From positions 3,286,001 to 3,350,000 of the forward strand of contig NZ_CP073714.1 of the NCBI RefSeq assembly GCF_023101145.1: 64,000 nt of DNA. The letters are read 5' to 3'. The notes under the pieces were generated by a model. It did no database searches, was not told the DNA's origin, and saw only the letters and a program-made list of their open reading frames with translations. Shown here in pieces: positions 46,632 to 55,712 of this stretch. This DNA comes from Paenibacillus pabuli. Its GTDB lineage: Bacteria; Bacillota; Bacilli; Paenibacillales; Paenibacillaceae. The translations under genes and the position numbers were made by a program. The first letter of the stretch is position 1. Each line of letters opens with the position of its first letter.

Positions 46632-46637
46632 TATACT
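46632..46637 (+). promoter_or_regulatory. -10 box of the third importer operon
   Basis: TATACT lies 72 bp before the permease start. The expected -35 position (46609-46614, CGATAA) is far from consensus and lies within the last direct repeat, as expected for an activator-dependent promoter. Confidence 0.55.
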
Positions 46638-46709
46638 GAAGCTATTCCAGAGATCACAGGTCCTGCGGGAGAGCAGCATCAGTATATTTACAGGAGGGAA
46701 GGAAGAACC

Positions 46710-47633
46710 ATGAGGACCAATGCACTTTATATCGGAAGAACGTTGGAGAGAATCAGGCGAAACTGGGGCCTTTACGTTTTGCTTTTTCCAGCAGTTGTTT
46801 TAACACTATTATTTGCTTACAAGCCGATGTACGGCGTTTTAATCGCCTTTAAGGACTATAGTCCGGCGATGGGGATCGGAGACAGCCCTTGGGCTGGATT
46901 CAAATACTTTGAGAAATTCTTTCATTCCTATCAATTCACCAATACGATACGTAACACACTTGTGATCAGTCTGTACAGCTTGGCTACTTTTCCGATCCCA
47001 ATTATGCTTGCACTACTGGTGAACCAGATGAGAGCAGGGAGGTTCAAGAGGTTTTTTCAGACAGTCTCCTATATGCCTCACTTTATTTCAACGGTAGTTA
47101 TGGTCGGATTAATGCTAATCCTGTTCTCGCCAAGTACAGGACTTGTAGGCAATATGTATCAGCTATTTGGAGCACAAGCACCGGACTTAATGGGTTCATC
47201 AGCTCTGTTCAGCAGTGTGTATGTATGGTCTGATGTGTGGCAGCATGTCGGTTGGGACAGCATTATCTATATTGCCGCCCTGTCTGCCGTAGACCCAAGC
47301 CTTTATGAAGCGGCCACGGTTGATGGAGCAAGTCGCTGGCACAAGGTGCGTTATATTGATATTCCGATGCTGCTGCCAACTGCAATCACGCTTCTTATTC
47401 TGCGGGTAGGCGGATTACTCGGCGTAGGCTTTGAAAAGGTTTATCTGATGCAGAACGACCTGAACATTCTCTCAAGTGAGATTCTGTCTACTTATGTATA
47501 CAAAATCGGGTTATTGAGCAGCCAATACAGCTTTTCCTCAGCGATCAACCTGTTTAATACGGTCATCAATTTCATTTTGCTTATTCTGGTCAATCAGTTA
47601 TCCAAGAAATACAGTGAAAACAGTCTATGGTAG
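46710..47633 (+). CDS. Carbohydrate ABC transporter permease (LplB/YteP-like)
   Basis: First permease of the third importer, 307 residues, six predicted helices. YKPMYGVLIAFKDYSP and the coupling loop YEAATVDGASRWHKVRYIDIP identify the family. The ATG follows CAGGAGGGAAGG. It is divergent from the kinase-regulator pair at 43033-46375 and probably under its control. No enzyme gene is linked, so the substrate cannot be guessed. Confidence 0.93.
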   Translation: MRTNALYIGRTLERIRRNWGLYVLLFPAVVLTLLFAYKPMYGVLIAFKDYSPAMGIGDSPWAGFKYFEKFFHSYQFTNTIRNTLVISLYSLATFPIPIMLALLVNQMRAGRFKRFFQTVSYMPHFISTVVMVGLMLILFSPSTGLVGNMYQLFGAQAPDLMGSSALFSSVYVWSDVWQHVGWDSIIYIAALSAVDPSLYEAATVDGASRWHKVRYIDIPMLLPTAITLLILRVGGLLGVGFEKVYLMQNDLNILSSEILSTYVYKIGLLSSQYSFSSAINLFNTVINFILLILVNQLSKKYSENSLW

Positions 47634-47649
47634 GGGGGAGACAAACAAG

Positions 47650-48570
47650 ATGAGCGTTATGGAACCGGCAGCAATGACCAGAACTCCCCGTGCAAAACGT
47701 CGATCACGTGTTACGGTTGCAGAAGTCGTACTGTATGCCTTTGCAGTTCTTTTTCTGATTGCTATCATTTATCCGATCTATTTTATTGTCATTGCCTCGT
47801 TCAGTGATCCTTCATCTGTGGCTAACGGACAGGTGTGGGTTTTCCCCAAAGGCTTTACGCTGGAAGGGTATAAGGAACTGCTGCGGCACGAGAACATCTG
47901 GATCGGATATCGAAATACCATTCTGTATACGGTGGTGGGAACACTTATCGGGCTTGTCGTTAATATTTCGGCGGCTTATGCGTTATCGAGAAAAGATCTG
48001 GTCGGACGTAAATTTTTCTCACTGTTCTTTATCTTTACAATGTTCTTCAGCGGGGGATTGATCCCAACGTTTCTGACGATTCGCGACTTCCATCTCTATA
48101 ACACGTTCCTCGTGATGGTGCTTCCGTTCTCCGTCGTGGTTTTCGACATGATCGTCGCCCGGACATTTTTCCAGACCAGCATCCCGGGAGATTTATGGGA
48201 AGCTGCCCAGATCGATGGCTGTGGTAACCTGCGATATTTCGTACTGATCGTATTACCATTGTCCAAAGCAATCATCGCGGTCCTCGGACTTTGGATTGCT
48301 GTAGGCTATTGGAATTCATATTTTAACGCCTTGATTTATCTAAAAGATCCAAATCTGTATCCGCTGCAGTTGATTCTGCGCAATATCCTCATCACAAATC
48401 AGATGCAGTCCGGCATGGGTACAGGAGAAGCGGCACAAGTAGCCCTGCGTCTTGCCAATTTGATGAGGTATTCCGTTATTATTATCGCTACAATTCCGAT
48501 CATGTGTGTGTATCCGTTCATCCAAAAGTATTTCAATCAGGGGGTGATGATCGGCGCAGTGAAAGAATAA
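47650..48570 (+). CDS. Carbohydrate ABC transporter permease (LplC/YtcP-like)
   Basis: Second permease of the third importer, 306 residues, six predicted helices, with FSGGLIPTFLTI and the coupling loop WEAAQIDGCGNLRYFVLIVLPLSK. The C-terminus YFNQGVMIGAVKE is typical. The ATG at 47650 has GGGGGGAG upstream; the ATG at 47614 lies inside the previous gene without a ribosome binding site. It is 16 bp after the first permease. Confidence 0.93.
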   Translation: MSVMEPAAMTRTPRAKRRSRVTVAEVVLYAFAVLFLIAIIYPIYFIVIASFSDPSSVANGQVWVFPKGFTLEGYKELLRHENIWIGYRNTILYTVVGTLIGLVVNISAAYALSRKDLVGRKFFSLFFIFTMFFSGGLIPTFLTIRDFHLYNTFLVMVLPFSVVVFDMIVARTFFQTSIPGDLWEAAQIDGCGNLRYFVLIVLPLSKAIIAVLGLWIAVGYWNSYFNALIYLKDPNLYPLQLILRNILITNQMQSGMGTGEAAQVALRLANLMRYSVIIIATIPIMCVYPFIQKYFNQGVMIGAVKE

Positions 48571-48609
48571 GGCAGGTTGAAGTTCATTACGAATCAAGGG
48601 GGTTCCCAA

Positions 48610-50223
48610 ATGGGAAGAAAGATAGGCAAGAAATTATTTACTAAAATGAGCAGCGTGCTTCTCGCGTCAGTCCTGTTGGTCAGCGTTGTTGGCTGTAGTA
48701 GTGGAAATAGCAGTGAGACGGCGGAGCCATCGGTATCAAGCGATTTTAATCAGGAAGGACTTCCGATTGTCAATCAACCGGTCACACTCAAGGTACTGAC
48801 AGTTCGCTGGGGAAATATGGGCGACACCTTTACTCAGAATCAATGGCTCAAGGATTTGGAGAAGGATTCCAATGTGAAAATTGAGTGGCAGGTCATGTCC
48901 TCCAATGACTGGGGTGAACAGAAGTCCATCATGCTTGCAAGTGGTACGCTTCCCGACATTATTCTGGGCGATCAGGTGTTCAGCGATTCGGACATTGTCA
49001 ACAACCTGAGCTATTTCCGTCCATTGGATGAATACATTGACTCTTATATGCCCAACTTGAAGGCGGCTATGGAAGAGACGCCAGACATGAAGAAAATCAG
49101 CACGTTTCCTGATGGCAAAATCTATTCGATGCCAACCAGACTGCCTGCGCGTCCGAAGAGTCGGAACCAGCCTGTAATCAATAAGGCATGGCTTGATAAG
49201 CTGGGGCTGAAAGCACCAACGACAACAGAAGAACTGTATCAGGTATTGAAAGCGTTTAAGGAAAAAGATCCAAACGGAAATGGAAAACAGGACGAAATTC
49301 CGTACACAGAAACGGGTCTGAATGTGGATTTCCTCAATCCTTTCGGAATCACTGACATTAATGCCAGCAGTATGATTGTGCAGGACGGCAAACCGGTCTT
49401 CTTCCCAACGACCGACGCCTATAAAGAAGCTCTTATTTATACACACAAGCTGTATTCAGAAGGGTTGATTGATCAGGAACTGTTCACACAAGACAATACA
49501 ATGACATCAGCCAAATGGCAAAATGCAGACATTCCAATTGTAGGTTTCAGCAACCAATGGACACCCGATGCGGTGTTTGGTAAGTGGAGCGACCAATACG
49601 AAGCAATTGCGCCTATTGCCGGACCGGATGGCAAACGCTATCAGCCAGGGGATCCTGGCGGCATGAATCTGGCCCGTAATGAACTGCTTATCACCAGTTC
49701 ATGTACTGTTCCGGAAGTCGCGGCACGCTGGGCCGATCAGTTCTATTCCAACGAAGCCAGCATTCAGAATTTCTGGGGTGCGATCGGAACGGTAATTGAG
49801 AAAAATGATGATGGCACATACACACTGATGGACCCGCCGGCAGGCACCAGCGCCGATGCTTGGTACTGGGATCAATCCCTGCGTGATTTCGGACCCAAAT
49901 ATGTAAGCCCTTCCTTTGAAGAAAAAATTAAGCTTAATCCGAAGGCTGGTGACGGACTCAAGCTGGAAATCGATCAGTTGGGCAGCGCCGATGTTACGAC
50001 ACCTTATCCGAAGGTTATGTACAATGCAGAGGAGTTTCAGGAGCTGCCAACGCTGACAACGGATATTGACGGGTATGTAGCAACGATGCGTGCTCAGTGG
50101 GTAACCAAAGGCGGTATCGAAGAGGGCTGGGATGCTTATATCAAAAAACTGAATGATATGGGACTTGAACAGTTGCTGACCATCCGTAATAATGCCTTTG
50201 AGCGTTATATGAACGTCAAATAG
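48610..50223 (+). CDS. Extracellular solute-binding lipoprotein (family 1)
   Basis: A 537-residue binding protein completing the third importer. The signal peptide is followed by the lipobox VVGC (about residue 28) and a Ser-rich linker. The ATG at 48610 has AAGGGGG seven bases upstream; the in-frame ATG at 48577 does not. It lies 39 bp after the second permease and ends at a strong terminator, so it closes the operon. The ligand is unknown. Confidence 0.93.
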   Translation: MGRKIGKKLFTKMSSVLLASVLLVSVVGCSSGNSSETAEPSVSSDFNQEGLPIVNQPVTLKVLTVRWGNMGDTFTQNQWLKDLEKDSNVKIEWQVMSSNDWGEQKSIMLASGTLPDIILGDQVFSDSDIVNNLSYFRPLDEYIDSYMPNLKAAMEETPDMKKISTFPDGKIYSMPTRLPARPKSRNQPVINKAWLDKLGLKAPTTTEELYQVLKAFKEKDPNGNGKQDEIPYTETGLNVDFLNPFGITDINASSMIVQDGKPVFFPTTDAYKEALIYTHKLYSEGLIDQELFTQDNTMTSAKWQNADIPIVGFSNQWTPDAVFGKWSDQYEAIAPIAGPDGKRYQPGDPGGMNLARNELLITSSCTVPEVAARWADQFYSNEASIQNFWGAIGTVIEKNDDGTYTLMDPPAGTSADAWYWDQSLRDFGPKYVSPSFEEKIKLNPKAGDGLKLEIDQLGSADVTTPYPKVMYNAEEFQELPTLTTDIDGYVATMRAQWVTKGGIEEGWDAYIKKLNDMGLEQLLTIRNNAFERYMNVK

Positions 50224-50255
50224 ATTGAAAGTCAGCCATTCATTTCATTGAATAA

Positions 50256-50300
50256 CAAACAGGTGCACTTCCTTAATTGAAGGAGGGCACCTGTTTGTTT
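50256..50300 (+). terminator. Intrinsic terminator after the third importer
   Basis: CAAACAGGTGC and GCACCTGTTTG form an 11-bp stem, extended by CTTC/GAAG pairs in the loop, followed by TTT. It lies between convergent genes. Confidence 0.88.
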
Positions 50301-50303
50301 CGC

Positions 50304-50576
50304 TTATGATCTGCGTTTCAACAATAAAACACCGCTGATATTGGATGTTTTCTTGCTGTAGACCACTTTAAAACCAATATCATGGTCCAGCAAGCAGTTT
50401 AAGGCATTGATCAGCAATGCACCACGCACCAGTGTGAAGGTACAAGGGGATGTGTTTCCAATCACACGTACACTTCTGATTCGGCGTGCAGAACCGGGAA
50501 CGAGCGGGTTTCTGGACCAATAGATCAATACCAAATCCGGTTGTGGAACAGCTTTTGCACTAGCCATCCTCATCAT
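50304..50576 (-). CDS. Small protein of unknown function (90 aa)
   Basis: I do not recognise this gene. It encodes a basic 90-residue protein without membrane helix or signal peptide; the sequence (for example LIYWSRNPLVPGSARRIRSV and DIGFKVVYSKKTSNISGVLL) alternates hydrophobic residues as in a small beta-rich fold. Codon use looks like that of its neighbours. The start is uncertain among the ATG codons at 50576, 50573 and 50567; AAAAGAG precedes the first. It sits just after a terminator of the convergent importer and seems monocistronic. Confidence 0.6.
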   Translation of the reverse strand: MMRMASAKAVPQPDLVLIYWSRNPLVPGSARRIRSVRVIGNTSPCTFTLVRGALLINALNCLLDHDIGFKVVYSKKTSNISGVLLLKRRS

Positions 50577-50746
50577 CTCTTTTCTATTAGATTCCTTATA
50601 GTAAATGAAAAGAAGATGATAAAGGTGCTAGACAAAAGGCATGATGACCAATAAATGGGACAATCACCAGCTATGCCTTGGGCACAACCTATGTGCTTAA
50701 AGGGGGTGCGCAGAATCCCTTTTAATTAAAAAATCCGATATGCGCC

Positions 50747-50875
50747 TTACTTATTGGTGCTGTGCTGCTTCGACGGCAGTTTATCCGTTGGCGTACCTTT
50801 GCCATTGTTTTTGTTATGACGTGCTTTTTCGGCATTCTCATTCACTTTTTTTACAAAATCATGTGTACTCTCCAT
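50747..50875 (-). CDS. Small hydrophilic protein of unknown function (42 aa)
   Basis: A 42-codon open frame starting with ATG at 50875 behind GAGGAGGTG nine bases upstream, a near-ideal ribosome binding site. The protein starts MESTHDFVKKVNENAEKARH and ends KLPSKQHSTNK. It is rich in Asn, Lys and polar residues, with no hydrophobic stretch. This composition recalls small spore-core proteins, but no motif confirms that. A weak hairpin (TTAAAGGG/CCCTTTTAA, about 50697-50729) follows its stop. Confidence 0.65.
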   Translation of the reverse strand: MESTHDFVKKVNENAEKARHNKNNGKGTPTDKLPSKQHSTNK

Positions 50876-51080
50876 GTCTAAACACACCTCCTCAAAAACA
50901 AAATGTGCAGCCTGAATCTTAATATAACCATTAAGAAGTCATTATATTTGGCTGCTCCACTCTGACCGTAATATCACTGTCTGACTTGGATGATCGTCGG
51001 TGGTATAAACTGGACATGGGAAGTTCAGGCGTCTAAACTGTATAGAACGATATATAACAAGAAGGAGCCCGAATCGAACC

Positions 51081-51839
51081 ATGTTGCAGAAATTCGGTTT
51101 TACTCAATATGAAAGTCAGGTGTATGAGGCCATCTTTGCGCAGGATGCGCCGCTTGATGCCACATCCATTGTTAATTACTCTAATGTACCCAAGGCCAAG
51201 ATATACGAAGTGCTTAATCGGCTAATTGATAAGGGAACGGTCCTAACCACTATGCATGGGAAGAAAAAGTTGTACATGGCGGTTGATCTTCAGTCCATTA
51301 TCCTCAAAATAAGAGCCGACTTTGAGAAGGATATTGAAGAATTAAAGACATATAAAATTAAACGTACATTTACAGATGAACATATATGGACGTTGAAGGA
51401 TGCGTCATCCATTGCATCGAATATAGAACAGCTTATTGAAGAAGCGGATTCATCTATCCTTTTTCTGGCGTGGAACGAGCAAATGGAGAAATACCGGGAA
51501 CTTCTGGAGAAGAAAGAGGCTCAAGGTGTACATGTTGAGGTTTTAGCTGTAGGGGGATTGCAGACGTCATTAACCCATAAGTATTCGTTAATACCCATGC
51601 TGGAGGACAACAAGCTTGAGCCTTCGCAACTAATTATTGTTGACCATGAATATCTTTTGTTTGCAGGTATCGAGCATGATTCTTGGAAGGCCATCAAGAC
51701 AACGTCCAAGCCAATTGTGAAAGCTTTAACGGATTATTTCTATCATGATGTCGCGCTTACCCAAATCACCAAAAAATTCGGTGATCATCTGCTTCAGGAC
51801 GAAGAAATTGCACGTTTGCTGGCAAGATTAATTTATTAA
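51081..51839 (+). CDS. TrmB-family transcriptional regulator
   Basis: A 252-residue regulator. The N-terminal winged helix (about residues 1-75: LQKFGFTQYESQVYEAIF and VPKAKIYEVLNRLIDKG) is the TrmB signature. The C-terminal half (about 100-250) resembles the ligand-binding, phospholipase-D-like part of TrmB proteins. The ATG has AAGGAG 13 bases upstream, a long spacing. It is followed by an MFS exporter in the same direction after a terminator and may regulate it. Its effector is unknown, though sugars are usual in the family. Confidence 0.88.
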   Translation: MLQKFGFTQYESQVYEAIFAQDAPLDATSIVNYSNVPKAKIYEVLNRLIDKGTVLTTMHGKKKLYMAVDLQSIILKIRADFEKDIEELKTYKIKRTFTDEHIWTLKDASSIASNIEQLIEEADSSILFLAWNEQMEKYRELLEKKEAQGVHVEVLAVGGLQTSLTHKYSLIPMLEDNKLEPSQLIIVDHEYLLFAGIEHDSWKAIKTTSKPIVKALTDYFYHDVALTQITKKFGDHLLQDEEIARLLARLIY

Positions 51840-51851
51840 AACGAGAGTTCC

Positions 51852-51883
51852 AAAGCTATTCTTTCTGAAGAATAGCTTTTTTT
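51852..51883 (+). terminator. Intrinsic terminator after the TrmB gene
   Basis: AAAGCTATTCTT and AAGAATAGCTTT form a 12-bp stem followed by T7. Confidence 0.92.
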
Positions 51884-51947
51884 GTATTGAAATCTCCTTG
51901 TTATTAGGTTACTATCGTAGTTGTAACTTTCGAGGAGGTTTCAAAAA

Positions 51948-53123
51948 ATGAATAAAAAAGTATATGTCCTGGCTATCGCGGCATTTGTAGTGGGTACCGT
52001 TGAACTCATTTTAGGCGGCATTTTGGACTTGATTGCAACAGATCTTCATCTGACCTTGGCCAAAGCTGGGTATTTAATCTCCATTTTCTCACTTGTCTAT
52101 GCGTTATCTGCGCCTGTTTTGTTAAATATGACAGCCCGATTCGAGCGTAAAAAAGTATATATGTGCACGTTATTCGTTTTCCTGGTCAGCAATCTGATCT
52201 CTGCATTTAGTGCCAACTTCTATATGCTTTTGGCAGGCAGAGCTCTGGGAGCCGCAACGGGCTCATTGATTTTTGTTTTGTCACTGACGCTCGCAGCTCG
52301 GATTGTGGAACCTCAGTATAAAGGCCGTGCCGTTGGGATCATCACGATGGGAGGAAGTGCATCTCTGATTTTGGGTGTACCGCTTGGAATCTTCGTCGGT
52401 AATCTCGCGGGATGGCGTGAAGTGTTTATGTTGATCGCGATTTTGACTGCAGTGGTCATGGTTGCTATTGGCATTGCCATGGATCGAGTGCAGCCGATTC
52501 CGGCAGTACCTTTGAAGAAGCAGCTTGCTGCCCTCTGGAATCCGAAAATGTTGGCAATTCATAGTACAACATTACTTGTGCTGGCAGGGCATTTGACGTT
52601 ATATGCGTATTTCACACCATTCCTCCAGGAAGCGCTGGGAGCCAGTTCAACGATGGTCACCTTTATTTATATGATGTTTGGTATCGCTGCTGTGGCAGGC
52701 GGCGGCATCGGGGGCATTTTATCAGATCGTTTGCATCCGGCCAAAGCCATTGTCATTGTGCTGATTCCTTTTATCGTGAGTATGGCAGTTATTCCATTTA
52801 GTACGGGCTTGCCTTTGATTGCATTCTTGATCCTGCTAAGTATCTGGAGTGCGCTGAGCTGGACGGTTACCCCGGTACAAAATAGCCTGATCATCCGAAC
52901 TTCACCAGCAACGGCTGAAACGTTAATTAGCACCAATTCAGGCATTGCACACGCTGGTATTGCTCTGGGAACTTATATTGGCGGAGTGGTAATCGATCAC
53001 TCATCCATTATGTATACAGGATGGGTTGGATCGGTTCTGATCCTGATGGGTCTGCTGTCAGCTGTTTATGCCATTAGTCGCAAGCAACAAACTGTTCAGC
53101 GGTCGGATAAAGCTTTAGTTTAA
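51948..53123 (+). CDS. MFS transporter, AraJ/YdhP-type exporter, 12 TM
   Basis: A 391-residue integral membrane protein with about 12 hydrophobic segments. The first helix FVVGTVELILGGILDLIATDL and the following LISIFSLVYALSAPVL, then RFERKKVYMC (loop 2-3), match the DHA1 subgroup that includes AraJ. The ATG follows CGAGGAGG. Exporters of this type expel sugars, purine analogues or drugs; the real substrate is unknown. It is probably controlled by the TrmB regulator upstream. Confidence 0.9.
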   Translation: MNKKVYVLAIAAFVVGTVELILGGILDLIATDLHLTLAKAGYLISIFSLVYALSAPVLLNMTARFERKKVYMCTLFVFLVSNLISAFSANFYMLLAGRALGAATGSLIFVLSLTLAARIVEPQYKGRAVGIITMGGSASLILGVPLGIFVGNLAGWREVFMLIAILTAVVMVAIGIAMDRVQPIPAVPLKKQLAALWNPKMLAIHSTTLLVLAGHLTLYAYFTPFLQEALGASSTMVTFIYMMFGIAAVAGGGIGGILSDRLHPAKAIVIVLIPFIVSMAVIPFSTGLPLIAFLILLSIWSALSWTVTPVQNSLIIRTSPATAETLISTNSGIAHAGIALGTYIGGVVIDHSSIMYTGWVGSVLILMGLLSAVYAISRKQQTVQRSDKALV

Positions 53124-53167
53124 ATGTTTGTTTAGACTAACGGCTCTTATATTGTTATACTTTAACA

Positions 53168-53212
53168 AACCTCTGCGTCCAATAATTTATTGGATGTACA
53201 GAGGTTTTTTTA
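53168..53212 (+). terminator. Intrinsic terminator after the MFS gene
   Basis: AACCTCTG...CAGAGGTT outer stem and TCCAATAA/TTATTGGA inner stem, separated by a small internal loop, are followed by T7. Confidence 0.88.
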
Positions 53213-53354
53213 TAACAATTGGCATAATAGCTTTGAAATCAATTTGTAAAAGAACTTGATTTATTTAGGTTATTCCATATAATTATTATAGCTTTATAAA
53301 GTATCTTAATTTATGAGTTCAACTATTAATTATAAACGCAAAGGGGACACAATC

Positions 53355-53930
53355 ATGAGCAATATCACAACAAAATCGGAAAAACAAAAAATGATCGATG
53401 GTGAGCTGTACTTGGCTTCCGATCCCCAATTGTCTCAAGACAGGGAATATGCAAGAAGAATGACACGTATGTACAATCAGACGACAGAAACAGATGGCGA
53501 GCTCCGTACAAAGGTATTAAAAGAGCTGTTGGGTTCAACGGGTGAACATCTGAGCATGGAACCGAATATTCATTTTGACTATGGATACAACATTCATGTT
53601 GGAGAACATTTCTATACCAATTTTAACTGTACGATACTCGACGTATGTGAAGTGCGTATTGGAGACAACTGTTTAATGGGACCTGACGTCCACATATACA
53701 CCGCCACGCATCCCTTGAATCCATTCGAACGGATCACAGGTGCAGAGTATGGAAAGCCGGTTACCATCGGGAATAATGTATGGATCGGAGGCAGGGCAGT
53801 CATTAATCCAGGGGTCACCATCGGCAATAACGTTGTTATTGCTTCCGGTGCCGTAGTCACCAAAGATGTTCCGGATAACATGATTGTTGGTGGGAATCCT
53901 GCTAGAATCATTAAAGAGATTGAACTTTAA
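53355..53930 (+). CDS. Maltose/galactoside O-acetyltransferase-like protein, copy 1
   Basis: A 191-residue left-handed beta-helix acetyltransferase. The N-terminal maltose-acetyltransferase cap (about residues 5-60: [14 protein letters not shown]) precedes hexapeptide repeats (for example [20 protein letters not shown] and [18 protein letters not shown]). The catalytic His is in TATHPLNPF (about residue 117). The ATG at 53355 has AAGGGGAC upstream, unlike 53313. Members transfer acetyl from acetyl-CoA to a sugar hydroxyl. A paralogue starts 40 bp downstream. Confidence 0.9.
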   Translation: MSNITTKSEKQKMIDGELYLASDPQLSQDREYARRMTRMYNQTTETDGELRTKVLKELLGSTGEHLSMEPNIHFDYGYNIHVGEHFYTNFNCTILDVCEVRIGDNCLMGPDVHIYTATHPLNPFERITGAEYGKPVTIGNNVWIGGRAVINPGVTIGNNVVIASGAVVTKDVPDNMIVGGNPARIIKEIEL

Positions 53931-53970
53931 ACCATTTATTTTGGACAGAAGAGCTGGAGGCACAGGATTC

Positions 53971-54558
53971 ATGACAGAAAAAGAGAAATCACAACTGGGA
54001 CTGCTGTATAATGCAAATTACGACAAAGAATTGATTGATGAGCGTTTGCACGCAAAGGGACTTTGTTACGAGTATAATCAGCTTCATCCAGCCAAAATTA
54101 CCGAGAGAGAAGCGCTCCTCAAAAAACTGCTTGGAAAAACAACGGATCGTTTCCTGATCGAGCAGCCGTTTGTATGTGATTACGGCTATAACATTGAAAT
54201 TGGTGAGAACTTCTATAGCAATCATAATATCGTTATGTTGGATGGAGCCAAAATCCGTTTTGGTGACAACGTATTTGTTGCTCCGAATTGTGGATTCTAT
54301 ACTGCTGGTCATCCTTTTGATGTGGAACAACGAAACGAAGGCCTTGAAATTGTAGGTCCCATCACAGTGGGTAATAATGTTTGGATTGGTGGCGGGGTGA
54401 CCGTTCTTGCGGGTGTAACTATTGGAGATAACACCATCATTGGGGCAGGTAGTGTAGTTACCAGGGACATACCTTCTGATGTAATTGCTGCAGGTAATCC
54501 ATGCAGAGTTATTCGCAAAATAACGGAAGCAGACAAAACGAAGTATAAAAGAAGCTAA
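53971..54558 (+). CDS. Maltose/galactoside O-acetyltransferase-like protein, copy 2
   Basis: A 195-residue paralogue of the preceding gene with the same layout: helical cap (about residues 1-60), hexapeptide repeats (VTVLAGVTIGDNTIIGAGSV) and catalytic His in YTAGHPFDVE (about residue 113). The ATG at 53971 has CTGGAGG upstream; the in-frame ATG at 53884 lies inside copy 1. The two are clearly related but diverged, so the tandem duplication is not recent or the genes have different substrates. It ends at a terminator. Confidence 0.9.
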   Translation: MTEKEKSQLGLLYNANYDKELIDERLHAKGLCYEYNQLHPAKITEREALLKKLLGKTTDRFLIEQPFVCDYGYNIEIGENFYSNHNIVMLDGAKIRFGDNVFVAPNCGFYTAGHPFDVEQRNEGLEIVGPITVGNNVWIGGGVTVLAGVTIGDNTIIGAGSVVTRDIPSDVIAAGNPCRVIRKITEADKTKYKRS

Positions 54559-54585
54559 CGCCAAGTGTATATTAATCCTCAGAAT

Positions 54586-54612
54586 GCCCGATGTTTTTCA
54601 TCGGGTGTTTTT
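54586..54612 (+). terminator. Intrinsic terminator after the acetyltransferase pair
   Basis: CCCGATG and CATCGGG form a 7-bp stem around a T5 loop, followed by TGTTTTT. Confidence 0.85.
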
Positions 54613-54675
54613 AAACCCTTTGGAGATATTGTATAGTTACTACATTGGAGAAGAAACTATGGAGCAGGGGTGCTT

Positions 54676-55680
54676 ATGAAAATAGCGAACGCGTATTTGA
54701 TGAAAGAAATTAATATAAACCATGTACGCCAGGTTATGAAACGGGTGGAAACAGCAACCAAGCCACAACTGGCCTCAATGACCAAGCTCAGTGTAGTAAC
54801 CGTCAATTCACTGGTTAAAGAGTTATGTGATATGGGGGAACTGTTTGAGGACGAGACGGTACCTTCGAACGGTGGCAGACCTGCATTAACCTACCGATAT
54901 AATTACGATTTCAGTTTGGCTTTGGTCATGTATATCAACGAAAAGCAGGGACAGGATTTGATCACCGCTACCGTGATTAACCTAGAGGATAACATGGTGT
55001 TCAGAGAAGAATATACGATGCCTACGTTTGATCAGAAGCACTTCTATGAGATCATTGGGAACGTGCTGGCCCAGCATGCTTCCATTAAAGTGATTGGGAT
55101 CGGTATTCCGGGGCAAACCGTGAATGGGGAAATTACGGTGAGCAGTCACCGGCAGTTAGAAGGTATCCGAATGACTGAAGATCTTGAAGCACAGTTCGGA
55201 TTACCAGTCATCATGGAAAATGATGTGAATGCTGCAATTAGCGGATATTGTGCCAAACAGGAGTTAGACGAGGACCAGTGTGTCATCGGAATGTATTTTC
55301 CGACTCATTACCCGCCAGGTATGGGTATTCATCTGGATGGTAAAGTGGTCCGGGGAAAACTTGGCATGGCTGGGGAAGTGAAATACCTCCCTATGGGGGT
55401 TGATTGGTATAGCTCAATGGAAAAGGAATTGTTTATTAAAACGGTATGTAACATGATTCAAACGGTAAATGCGATCCTTGCGCCAAATCAGGTTGTCATT
55501 TACCAGCAGATGGTTGAAGGAGATGAAGTTATTCAAGCATGGCAAATGTATCAAGTCGAGCTGTCGATGCCATCTTATCCTGACATCATTCTGATTGATT
55601 CGTTTCGGGAGGATTTTGAAGCAGGGATGCGATGGTTAGCACTGAAAGCGTTGGAACCGGGTTTGGTCCAATTTAATTGA
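54676..55680 (+). CDS. ROK-family protein (NagC/XylR-like regulator), short form
   Basis: A 334-residue protein with an N-terminal MarR-like helix-turn-helix (about residues 8-60: NHVRQVMKRVETATKPQLAS, VVTVNSLVKELCDMGEL) and a ROK domain (GIGIPGQTVNGEI; MENDVNAAISGYC; GIHLDGKVVRG; GEVKYLPMG). The ATG at 54676 has GGAGCAGGGG upstream. The zinc motif CxCGxxGCxE, usual in ROK repressors and sugar kinases, is missing, and the protein is about 50 residues shorter than NagC-type regulators. It may regulate the convergent GH1 gene or a distant sugar pathway. Confidence 0.85.
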   Translation: MKIANAYLMKEININHVRQVMKRVETATKPQLASMTKLSVVTVNSLVKELCDMGELFEDETVPSNGGRPALTYRYNYDFSLALVMYINEKQGQDLITATVINLEDNMVFREEYTMPTFDQKHFYEIIGNVLAQHASIKVIGIGIPGQTVNGEITVSSHRQLEGIRMTEDLEAQFGLPVIMENDVNAAISGYCAKQELDEDQCVIGMYFPTHYPPGMGIHLDGKVVRGKLGMAGEVKYLPMGVDWYSSMEKELFIKTVCNMIQTVNAILAPNQVVIYQQMVEGDEVIQAWQMYQVELSMPSYPDIILIDSFREDFEAGMRWLALKALEPGLVQFN

Positions 55681-55712
55681 ATTGAAAACGGGACTCAACA
55701 TATTGATATAAT

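Noticed and set aside
50740..50922. 60-codon plus-strand frame rich in Cys and Tyr
   Set aside because: It is the antisense shadow of the 42-codon minus-strand gene, which has a proper ribosome binding site; the Cys-rich translation looks random.
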